From Strongylocentrotus purpuratus (taxonomy: Eukaryota; Echinodermata; Echinoidea; Camarodonta; Strongylocentrotidae), in assembly GCF_000002235.5 (NCBI RefSeq), contig NW_022145611.1, positions 20,706,114 to 20,770,113 on the forward strand: a stretch of DNA of 64,000 nt, written 5' to 3'. This document shows positions 35,478 through 47,600 of the stretch, piece after piece. The translations under genes and the position numbers were made by a program. Under the pieces are notes generated by a model. It was not told the origin of the DNA and ran no database searches. It saw only the letters and a program-made list of their open reading frames with translations. Positions within the stretch are counted from its first letter, which is position 1, and each line of letters opens with the position of its first letter.

Positions 35478-36432
35478 CAGGGGTGGCGGAGCGTCTTTCC
35501 AAGTTGGAGGGGGGGGGGGCACCAACAAAAAAGGGGCACCAAAGCGAAAATGTATCATTTTTAGACACTGGTAGGCTCTTTTACCCTTGTACATTATGAT
35601 TGGATTATCAGTTATGATTTCACTGTTTTATGTGGTCCAAGATACTACTTAACCATCATACTTTGTAGAAGGGTATGATGGTCTGGATTTTAGATTTGTG
35701 AGGTCGCAGTGCAAAAAAATTACACCTTACCAAAAGGAAAAAAACAATCCTAATCATGAAAGACTGAAAACATCTATAATAAGTAACAAAATTATATTAA
35801 CTATATACCTATCATACCTATCATTTACTGTACCTGAAAAGAGGCACTAACCTGAGATGAATAGGGGAACTTGTGAGAATGTAAATGGGCACTTCATTAC
35901 AAAGGAAAATGGGCATTTGTCGAAAAAAAGGTGCACCTACGAGATAGTGGCATTTATCAGACGTGTAATAAGGGGTATTTAAGGGAAAGAGAAGTTGCCC
36001 TTCTTAAAAAAGAAAGTGGTATTTATCAAAATGAAAAAGGGAACTTATTAGAAAGACAAGGGGCACGTGTCAAAATAAAAGCGGATACTAATGAGAGGTG
36101 AGAAGGGGCACTCATCAAAGATAATAGGGGCACTCATCAGAAGGGGATGGGCACTTGTTATAAAATAAAAGGGCACTTGTTGAAGTAAAATTGGCTCCTC
36201 TCAGGTTTGAATAGGGGCAATTACTATCGGTGAAAGCGGCACTTATCTTATCAGAAGTGGTAAGAGGCACTAATACGAATGTGGAATGGGCACCTATTAT
36301 ATAAAAATGGGCACGTATCTGAAGTAAAAGGGGTAACCTTTCCTATGCAAAAAGGGGAAATTTAGGGATACTTGACAAAATTGTGTGTGTGGAGGGGGGG
36401 GGGCACTGTGCCTCCCGCCCCCGGCTCCTCTG
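35478..36432. mobile_element. hAT-like non-autonomous element carrying an internal minisatellite
   Basis: The left end CAGGGGTGGCGGAGC and right end (complement CAGAGGAGCCGGGGGCGG) are related. The flanks are ATATAAAT (35470-35477) and GTATAAAT (36433-36440), an 8-bp duplication with one change, as expected for hAT elements. The interior, about 35840-36370, is an array of units such as GGGGCACTCATCAGAAGG. No transposase ORF is present. Confidence 0.75.
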
Positions 36433-36639
36433 GTATAAATATTTCCCTTAACCACCTATCCTAACTCAATAACTCCATTTGATCGACACCGCGTCTCCGA
36501 AACTAGGGAATATATAAATTTGCTAATATTTTTAATACAATAAAATACTAAAATGTAAGATCCACTAAAATTTATGCACAAAAAAAGAAATGCATGACAA
36601 AACTGGTTGCTTGCAGTTAAGTCTTTAGATAAAGACAAA

Positions 36640-36795
36640 GCATAAGAAGAAGAAGACTGAGAAGAAGAAAAAGAAGCAGCTGACGAGAAGATGGAGAAGG
36701 TGAAGAGGAAGAGTGGGAAGGAGAAAGAGAAACCGGATGAGGAGAAGGAAGAGGAGGGTGAAGAGAAGAAAACAAAGAAGAAGATGGAGAAAACT
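36640..36795 (+). repeat. Purine-rich (GAA/GAG) tract
   Basis: About 155 bp almost purely A and G. The open frame through it encodes a Lys/Glu low-complexity peptide and is not considered a gene. Confidence 0.7.
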
Positions 36796-37028
36796 ATAGT
36801 GATCAAGTACTATAATTCATTTCCCTCTGCACTTATCTTGCTCTGGATTTTAGTATATTCGATACTTATCAAGTCCGTGTTTGGCTTAAGATTAATGGTG
36901 TATAATGTTTTGAATTTAACTCAGGAACACATTCTTCCAAAATTTATTTTGTGAGTACTGTCTGTTTTGAACGCAAGAGGGCGACATTGCATTTACCCAT
37001 TGAGATCCATTAGGCACAAAGAGCAAAA

Positions 37029-37200
37029 CCTTTTTTTAAATATAAATATATCTCAATTGACTCAATGATTAGGATCTATGATTATTTTCTTAATTTCAAA
37101 CCCTGATGTCAAACAAAGTTGTTGAATGGAAATCGACTAACATAATTTGATCATGCCTAATTATTGAGTCAATTGAGATATATTTATATTTAAAAAAGGG
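37029..37200. mobile_element. 172-bp palindromic MITE
   Basis: Inverted arms of about 45 bp share TTAAATATAAATATATCTCA and ATTGACTCAATGATTAGG with one or two mismatches, around an 80-bp centre. No target duplication is recognised. Confidence 0.75.
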
Positions 37201-37606
37201 AGAAGAATAGAAATAGCATTATCAAGATGCAAGCATAAAGGCTATATGGCCTACAGGTATATCGGCGATTGTGTATTGCTGGGACATACATGCATGTACA
37301 TGTAACTTTATTGATACTTCAACAATAAAGGAACAGAGAAAAAAAATAATAACTCTGAAAAGTCAACATGGTACTAATGCAGATTAGGAAGCCACATGAT
37401 GTGATAAATGTTATGAAATATCGGGAAATAGTAAATACTAAGTTCTTTTATTTCTATATTTCTTTCTATGACCCATAACCTGAAGGCCGTTGGGGCGACA
37501 ATGAATTGAGACAGGCAGGTTCTCCATCATTTCCTTCTTCACCTGTTCAACTGATTGAACTGAGAGATCTTATTGTGTAGAATTTAGTAAAAAGGAGTTA
37601 ACCAGC

Positions 37607-37675
37607 GCAGCTGTATATATTTTGTATAAAAGCTGCGCTATATAAGTATTATTATTATTATTATTCTAGTTAGCT
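37607..37675 (+). mobile_element. SINE 3' tail fragment
   Basis: CAGCGCAGCTGTATATATTT, then AAAGCTGCGCTATATAAG and (TATTAT)n, is a typical SINE tail of this genome. The head is missing. Confidence 0.6.
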
Positions 37676-38616
37676 GCTAGTTTATTTCACTATAAACCAA
37701 CAAATTAATATTGCATGAGATAACCTTTTAAGACATTAGAGGTAATCCAGACAAAATCCAATTAATATCCTAACACTGTCACCGTAGTATTTGGATACAA
37801 CTTTTAATATCCCAAAGAAAATTATGACGTGATGATGACGACAATCAACGACCACTTTGTTAATAATTCTTAGCGAACTGAGGTTTACTTCATTTGCTGC
37901 CCCCTCCCCCTTCCCGTTCCTCAGTTATCTTTCTGTACCCTTCGTCAAGTGCCTCAGTTTTTAATTCATCTAGCCCTCTCTTTCCTTTTTTTTCTTCTTC
38001 AATTAAAATAAAAAAATTATTTATCAAACAATTTCAATGTAACATAATCAAAGAGTAATATTGATATTATAAATTGATAACAAAATATTTACAATAATAA
38101 CTTGATAGGCCCCGTGAAAGCTGAAAGCGGAAATGTATGTGGGTCAATTAGATAGCGCTGTGTCTTCCTTCTAGTAAGGACCCTACATATTCTATGCTTG
38201 TATTCTTGCTCATTTCATAGTCCGTGTTTCATTCCCCCTACCCTCCCCCATCCCCCCCCCCCCCAACAAAAAAGGGAAGAATGAAAAAGAAGGGGAAATA
38301 AATCATTCAGTACGTACGCGTACGCGCTCGTTGACCCAGCTGTTTTTCAAATGACCCACATACAGAATCCACAGTATGAAGTCGTAAATAAGTCCAGTAG
38401 GCGGTACGTGCTGCTACCTGAAGCACACAGTAGTTGCATCCCGCGTACGAATAACTGTGAAAGACAAGCTGTGATTTTTTTTTCTCGACATGCACGGTCC
38501 AGAAACGGGATGGTTCACCCGTTTTTGTGACTTTACTCTTACTCTTTGGACTTATACTACCATGAAGCCCTGAGAGTTAGCTGGAATATATTTACAATTA
38601 CTAAATTGGATTTACC

Positions 38617-41600
38617 ATGGCGGAGAAAGTGATTAAAGTTGGGAATTCAGCGGGCAAACCCGTGCCCATGAAGCTGTTCGCGACATGGGAAGTCGAAAGG
38701 ACCTCGCCCAACTGTATCCCGAGGTAGGCTAACCGAATTACGCTATGATGACACACTGAATCGTATTGAGTTAGTGCTTGTGCTTTTTTCGTTGTGGAAA
38801 GCCCGTTTAACGTTATGTATTGTGAATATCTATCCCTGGTACTAGATGTACTTACTATGCATGGATGCTGGTAAATATTTAGACGGTCTAGTTGTAGACA
38901 AGGATCTAGTCTAGAAATAGTAGGAAAAAGAATTAGAATAGAAACGTAACCGGCCAGTTTCTTGGCCAGAGACAGTGTGACTTTGCCTTGGATTTATGGA
39001 TTTGGAAGGAGGGGTTCCAAAATTAAGGCTAGACTTTAGGCCTAGTAGTAGTAAGTAGTATTTCTAGTAAAAATTCAAAGACAAGTATCTCACAGATAGA
39101 TGTTTTCATCAACATGATCAAATTCATGGAATTTACCAGATGGTTGAAAAAACAACAACAGTACAACACACAAACAAACAAAAAACAACAAACAAAAACC
39201 ATAGGCCATAGGCCTAGACTCTTCTAAAACTAGTACTAGTAGACTTTATTATTAAAAAATAAAATTCCCCTAAAGACTAAAGGGCAATTCAACCTTTGTA
39301 ATATTTGTTAAAGTTAATTTTTGTGAATGCAGAAAAATAAAGTAAACTACATTGTACCTAGCCTTAAGGGCTCTCTCGAAATGTTTTTTTAATGATATTA
39401 TTCGAGAGAGCCTTAAACGGCTCCCATACCCCTGCACGGAGAGGCATGTAAACAAAACTCAAAAGTGGTCCAAAATCACACTTTCGCGCACCCGACCAAT
39501 ATTGGACAGTGGCTTTGATAAATTTTGTCCGAGTTTTGGTCTTAATTAGCGCTTTAATTTCAAAATCGGATCTAAAAATAACAAAATAAGAGCAATTTTC
39601 TTACCAGACCGATACAGCTCAGCTCCCTTTTCACGTGTACCGTGTGAATTCACGATGTCTACACAATGGTGATGACCTCTGACTAGCACTTCGTAAATGT
39701 GCTGCTTCCGTATAATGCGCTGAATAACACTCATACAGCGCATTATACGGAAGCAGCACAATTTACCCACAATTACGGAAGTGCCAGTCAGAGGTCATCA
39801 CCATTGTGTAGACATCGTGAATTCACACGGTACACGTGAAAAGGGAGCTGAGCTGTATCGGTCTGGTAAGAAAATTGCTCTTATTTTGTTATTTTTAGAT
39901 CCGATTTTGAAATTAAAGCGCTAATTAAGACCAAAACTCGAACAAAATTTATCAAAGCCACTGTCCAATATTGGTCGGGTGCGCGAAAGTGTGATTTTGG
40001 ACCACTTTTGAGTTTTGTTTACATGCCTCTCCGTGCAGGGGTATGGGAGCCGTTTAAGGCTCTCTCGAATAATATCATTAAAAAAACATTTCGAGAGAGC
40101 CCTTAAGGCTACATTGTACCTACATTCTACAATGGTGCAAGTTTGAAATAAATTGGACACAAGTTTTTGAAATCTAAGATGCTGCATGTACATGTATATA
40201 TGCCATATTTCATTCACATTTTTTTTTACTTGCTATTCATTTATTATAGGTTGTGTAGCTTGCGGCTGACACGGCTAGTGGTACACAAAGCTTTAGAGAG
40301 TGATCTCAATTCTATCATTATAGCTGTCAGAATGCAAGTGAGTATGATGAACTGATCTCATTACTTTATCATTTGTAATAAAACTTGGAGGAGGAGGAGG
40401 AGGAGGAGGAGGAGGAGGAGGAGGGAGGGAGGGAGGGAGGGAGGGAGGGAGGGAGGGAGGGAGGGAGGGAGGGAGGGAGGGAGGGAGGGAGGGAGGGAGG
40501 GAGGGGGATGATGAGGAGGGGGAGGGGATTGTTGTTGTTTTATTTTTACAATGTACATTTTTAGAAAAATAGCCCTCTGCTGAACAAGTTATTTAGTAAT
40601 ATGTCTCTTTGATTTGATACTGCCGGAACATGTACAGTTAACAACTAAATTATTTATACCCATTGTAATTTCTATGTTTTGTGTTTAATTGGGTTTTTAC
40701 AGAATGTGTATCAATCAGATATGATTATTTACGTCTGGGGACCAACCTTCAACGTCAACCATCCGAAAGATGTTTTTTAAATTCGTTTGTTTCTCGTAAC
40801 TCAAGAATGAAAGGTGGACTGGTTAAATACTTATCTTTAGAATCTTATCTATAACACACTTTAAAATAATGACAAAACTTGGTTAAGGCTATCAATAATT
40901 TAGTCGTTAGCTCAATATACATTTAAATGAGTCTTGGGATTTGGATTTCTTTGACAAAGGACACTTGAAGGCTACTTTTTATTGATTAGCTTCCAAGGCT
41001 ACTTGTACATTGTACATGTAAGTGTTGCACTATTGTGAGCATTTGCCATGCCAGAGTGTACTGTCAATGAGTGTATGACATCATACTGGTTTCCTTACTT
41101 TCCTTGTAACAGTATTTACAATTTGCAATGTTTTATTTTGTTGTAAACATAAATGGAAACTAGATTATTATTTTTAATTTGTTTACACATCACTTCCGAA
41201 TCAACAAATATGTACAGTTGTACACAAACATTTCCTTGATTGGTTTTGTGAAAGAAAAACAGTTTAACAGCTCCATTCCATTTTGGAATTGAACAAGATA
41301 CTGTATATGTTGATCAAGTGTACAATTTATTCTTTAAATTGAACCGAAGGATGATCTACTATATAGATTGAGTTCTAAGTAATTCAGGGCTCTACACCAG
41401 CTTTTTAACTGAAAATGTTGACATTTTTTTTTTTTTTTTTTTTTTGGGGGGGGGGGGGGGGGGTCTGGAGATTTTTGGTAGTGTAGAATGTTGATAATTT
41501 TGTGTGTCTTGTTCAGAACACATTGCCTCTTCATAATTTCCTCTTCATAATTTTCAAAATTGGTGTTTACATACATGTATATAAACCTGTACTCAATTCA

Positions 41601-44600
41601 AAGTCATGAAAATATTTCTAATTGATTTAAGTTCTAATGGATAACTTGGCCACACTATTAGTCTCGTCCAAATTAACCCATTGTCTAAGTTACATATTGC
41701 CTAAATCTTGATGTACACCCCCCCCTTGTACACTGTAGATCAATGAAAGAGCCCCTCCTCGGGGTCCTCCCTTCCCCCACATTCAAAATATAAACAGAAC
41801 TCATACAGGAGCCCAATTAACTAGAAACCCCTCCCCATTTCACAAGCGTACACTTGCTTGCTTAGCAGTCAGGTAAAACAAACAAACAGTACTTGGTTTC
41901 AAGGAAAATTAGTTTGCTACCATGTACATGTATGTCTACATGTAATATAGGTGGCCATGTTTACAATATCATGATATTGACACTGATTCTTCTCTGTACA
42001 GTGTGCACTATTTGATTATACAGTGCTTTGTCATGCACATATCGTAAAAGCAAATATATGAAAATTAAAGTGAAAGGTCTTGACAGATTCACAATGGCTG
42101 TTGTCTGAAACTCTCAGATCACGAACATCATTCATGGCCATGACTTTCTCTTCAATTACCCTGCATAAATGTAGACATGATGTAGACACATGACAGCTCT
42201 GCAAAACACTGTCTAAAGTGCAGTGTTAAAGAAGCAAGGGCTTGGCGAAGAGTGAATCACTGATATGGATTCATTGTTATGGTGAAGGTGAAGAATGAGT
42301 GATTGTCTAGATAGAGGGTCGCGCTGAGGTCACCGTCTCCCTAGTCTAAACCCATTTACACGTTCTTGTATCATACACTCATGTACATGCACATACATTA
42401 TACAAGATCGTAGATGTTAAATTAAGAATGATCAGATATTAATAATGTGCAATTTACATTATGTAGGCTGAATGTACATTGTATCTGTCCTCCAGTGTTT
42501 TAACATTATTTTGTTGAGCAACACATGCATGTCCATGTACGTGTAGAAAGGTTCCTTGAATCTTGATAAGCAAGTTCATATAGACGTTCATGAAGTGTTG
42601 ACAGTATCACATATCCTTGTACATTATCTATAGGTCAATGTCCATGTACATTGTAAATGGACTGTTAACAATATAATTATGACTCATACAAGTACAGTGT
42701 CATTTACATGAGTATAGTAATGCACTCTTTGACAAACATAATTTATCTTTCTGTTTAAAAAATAATTAATTATTTCTAGATGTCAAACATGAAGTGTACA
42801 CTGTATTCTTGAAACAATAGTACATTGTACCTACAATTGTATGTAATTAATTTCAATTTAGTCTATAAAGGATTCTGTTCCTACCAGTTATTGCATCACC
42901 ACTTAAAGCATTTGATTAGAAATGTTGAATAATCTGATCTTCTATTTTTATTTCTTCAGAGTTCCAAGAGGACATTGCGATCTAACGAAATATTTTTGCA
43001 GCATGGCAAAATTCTGGACACAGTACTGGATCTGTCATTTTCATTACAGGTAAACTTACAGTTTACAACCTTACATTACAGGGTATTGTAATATTGCAAG
43101 TTTGGCCAAGGCCGAATAGTAAATGAAAGAAATATATAAGGCCTCTCCCCACCCCCAACAAAAACAAAGAAGCTATACAACACCTTCTGTAGGAGGTTGT
43201 ACAATATTGCAGTTTAAAGCTGAATCCAAAAATGTTTGAAGGAAGATTCTAATGGATGTTGACAATCTCACAGAATTCATTGAAAAAACATTTCCTGAGA
43301 GATTTCTGATGATACTACTATGATTTCAAGGTTATTTGTACTTACATGCAAATACATTTAACAATTATTATTGAAGTTAAATATTTGTAAACATTGATGA
43401 TTTTGAAGAAAGCATTAATACATGTAGATTTTCTTTCTCAGAATCTCATAGTCACAGATCTTGAGAAGAAAATGGTATGACTCTCAATCAAAAGGTTGAT
43501 TGTTTGAATCTCTGCCTGGTGCAGTAATGTACATTATGTCCTTCCTTAGGCAAGGCATTCTATGATTTGATGGATATCTACAGTTGTCTCTTTGTCCACC
43601 CAGGCATTCAATGGGGATACCTAGCAGGATTTGATCATAAAAATCCACATTGCGCTGACAATCACTGTCGTAGCTAAAGCTAGGATAATAATATACAAAC
43701 CTCTCTAGAAGTGGAAGTGCATTGGGATATTATTTCATAATATGTTATGCGCTAGATTCTATATGTCAACTGCTGAATAATACTTTTGCCAATCATCCCA
43801 AATGAAAGTGTCTTTTTGCTTTTACTTTGCAGTATCCTCATTTTCTGAAGCGTGATGGAAACAAGCTCAGGATCATGCTTCAGAGGCGGAAGCGTTACAA
43901 GAACAGGACGATACTGGGCTACAAGACGTTAGCTGTGGGACTCATCAATATGTCAGAGGTAAGAAGAAGGTTTTCTTCTACAAATGTCTTTAGTTAAAAA
44001 ATGCTAATCTAAAAAGAAGTAATTTTACAAATGTTTTTTAGGGGCTATGCTGTTTTGATATTTAAATATCGAAGGCTGCATTGATTGATTTTATTCAAAT
44101 ATTGGAGGAAAAAAAGAAAGATTTTCTTGTAAGCTAAGAAAATAATTTGAACAAGGTTGTGGGAGTGTCGTGTTCTAGTGGTATAAGGCGCTTGGCTGGA
44201 GATGCGAAGGTCGAGGGTTCGAATCCCGACACAACACTAATATCCTTTGGCAAGATATGAACCTGCACTTGCTACTCTCCACCCATGTGTTAAATGGGTA
44301 CCCGGTAAGATGCGACCGTCCTTGTTGGTCAAACAGTTTTTGAGCGTCAAGTAACGCCAGGCAGGAATGCTCCCCAGGGAGTGGAGATTGTGCACACAGT
44401 ACAGTGTATGTGCGGGCAAGCACTGAATCCAATGACCGGGGTAATAGTATATTTGTAAAGCGCTTAGAGACATTTGTATTAAGCGCTATATAAAAGCTAA
44501 ATATTATTAATAGTTATTATTAACAATTGAAATTATAGTCCAAGGTCTACATGTAGTAAACAGCCCTATTGTTTTACTACACATATATTGTGTTGTAGCT

Positions 44601-47600
44601 ACATACATGTGTACATGTACATGTAAACATCCCTCAGCTATAGTTGCAGGCGTATGGAGAAAAGATAGATGCACCATAATTAAGAACAAATGTTTTTAGA
44701 AAAATAAAGACCATATTTTGAGAGAAATAAAGACCATATTTTTCTGAATTGTTGAAAATAGATGTACATGTAGATACTTCAAATGTTTCATTGAGCTTTG
44801 GAAATATTGATTGATATTCCCAAATTGGCCTTGTGTAATTCATATCATACATGTGCTAAATCATGATGTTGACAAATTATTTAAGTCACTGTATTTAACA
44901 AAATAAATTCCTGCAGCTGGTACTAGACATCTACATGTACAGTGTAGGCTAAATGTAAATGTACAAAAACATGCATTAAACAACTGGATACATGTAGCAG
45001 GAAGTCGATACTTAGATATAAATGCTTCTCAAAGTGCTCTTCAAACCAATTAGAATCAAAACATTAAACATCATGTTTAACAATGAACACATTAAATCAA
45101 AACTAAACCAAGATTAAACATGCACATTTACATGCAGTGTTTGACGATGCACTTTAAACAACTGGATACATGTAGCAGGAAGTTGATACTTCAATGTAAA
45201 TGCTTCTCAAAGTGCTCTTCAAACCAATTACAATCAAAACATCAAACAACATGTTTAACAAAGAGCACATTAAATCAAGACTTGATTAACCAACCAAAAC
45301 ATCTGAAAGAGGCAGAGTTTAATAATATCAATTTTAATTTTAATTTCTATCTGTAGATATACAACTTTAAACAAAGGAATAGAAAATGTACATGTACATG
45401 TACAGTACATGTGTGCATGAATCAAATTCAAGATTTGTGTTTACTCCAAACAACATGTTGAATAAGGAAAAGGTGTTTGACTTTTTGGTCCTTTCCTATA
45501 AATTAAAAAATCTTTGCAATAAAGGAATAGTAGAGAAACCAACTTGACGTGGCTATCAATCATGTTTATTACAACTTCCAGGAATGACTGTTGAAGACAT
45601 AATAAACAATTCTAGTTCTTTCACAAAGTTCCTTATTGAATGTGATTCATTCGTTTTAAATTGTTGCTATCATAGTGTCAACAACCATCAATACATTTAG
45701 GTCTTAGTTACTTGTAGTAGAAGCACTTGAAGTATATTTAATCCTTCTCCGAACTTCTACTATGATGAACAATACATCCTCAGCCTTCTGAAGACTCTGT
45801 CAAATATTGACATAAGCTGATTTGATCTGAGCCTTCTGAGATGATCTGTTTTCTCAGTATTCCAGTAAAGTTTGATCACCTCCTGTATTATTTAAACACT
45901 GCTGCTAGGATCGTTTACAATGCAGGCCATGGTTACACAACTAACCAGAATTCATTGAATAGATAAGACAATCGTAAAATATAAATTTGTCTTCAGCTTG
46001 AGATATGACTTTATGGAAGGTGAAATCAAATGCACAATTTTACTTCTTCAGATAATAAAGTGAATATTAAGATATTTACACAAGTATCAGCAATCTATTG
46101 TCAAACTGCATTGTATGATTTCAAAAGGAACAATTTCCAACATTTCTCAAATTTGTAGTTTTGATGTAGATGCCCAAAAGTAATGCAAAATGAGATTTAA
46201 ACTTATTTAAAAAAAAAAAATATCAAGAGATTCATTCATGAGATTTTCTTCATGATTGTCACTTCTGACACATCTTTAACTGGGTATATATTTTCTGGGG
46301 TGGCTAGCATAGAGGCAATCAACCTTCAGGCTATTAAACAAATCCTTACTATATGAATGAGACATATTTGGGTCAGTTTACACTCATAATGTCAATTGCA
46401 CTAAAACAAGCAGTGAAAGTTTAGCCAATAAACCTTCAGGGTGTTTAACATAATGGGGAAATGATACCCTTTCACACACACAACCCTATAAAGCTGTGTG
46501 GTATGTGGAGCAAGGGGTCACATATTTACAAACACTGGTTTACCCCCATGACCTCGTGTGAACTGAGGTTATGGATGTGACCCCTGTCTGGTATGTGACC
46601 TTCCAATTCTTTCCTCCTGTGGACTAAAACAAAACATCGTTAATGGAAGCCCTGGGGTTGCATGGTACAAATTACATGGAAACTGTACTTGTGTATGTCT
46701 ACAAGAATACATACATGTACATGTAAACGTACCTTGGACACAATAAGCACGTACATGTAGATGCTTCACCATTATAAATGATCTACATGTACATGTACAT
46801 GTATGAGGCTTGTTTACTGTAGTAGTAGTAGCCTATTTCCATGCTCATGAAGATGCACTCTATCTCTCCAGCATAATGTACAATGGATGATGTTGTCTAA
46901 ACAGGGCTCCACACTCTCCTTTTAGCGGGATGTAGATGGGCCCCTTGTACACATTTTATTAATGGGGAAGAGGGGGGGGGGGGGGAGGGGAGGGGAAGAG
47001 TTGTCTGGATACAAATTAGAGGGGCATTGTGTTCTAAATGTGTAGGCTTGATAATTTCAAGCTGTGATGTTAATATAGGCCTACAGGCATTGATCTATAT
47101 TGTCAAAGTAGATCAATAAAAGTGTTCTCCATTCATTCATTTTCTGTGCGTACAGATGTATTCAAATCTAAAAACAGACATATACCGGTATAAAGCCTCG
47201 AGATGTATGACATGTGATTGATTGATTGGTGACATGTTGATGATATACATCTACTCCATAGATACATGTACAGTACATGTCCATAGAGACCTACACTGTA
47301 CATGTACATTTATTCTGAATGCACCCTACAACCATACAGATTAGAGTAGTAGTATGCTGTGTCATAATACTGGTCTTCGTCAATCCTTGATGTTGAGTAG
47401 TACTGTACTGTACACAATGCAGTTGACATGCCCACATGTTTTGTGAGAATGTACACTGAAGGGACCTCAAGCTGTGTGCTCATGAAGCCAATGTAGTAAA
47501 ACAGTTACATGTACGTTGTACATTGTGTTAGTAATCTCTCTGTTCACCACTTGCATCTCAAGTTTCTTGGCCCTTTGATGTACATTGTGCATAGAGGCGA

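Larger units (their letters stand above)
33217..38616. other. Intergenic region between the divergent GH1 and PACS genes
   Basis: About 5.4 kb without a credible gene. It should contain the GH1 promoter near 33217-33500 and the PACS promoter and 5' UTR near 38280-38616, where CpG content rises (CGTACGCGTACGCGCTCG at 38315). The middle holds a hAT-like element, a purine tract, a small palindromic MITE and a SINE tail, listed separately. 33500-35400 and 37700-38220 show nothing beyond AT-rich sequence. Confidence 0.6.

Noticed and set aside
36691-36954. Lys/Glu-rich 87-codon open frame
   Set aside because: Low-complexity purine tract read in frame; no splice context or domain.
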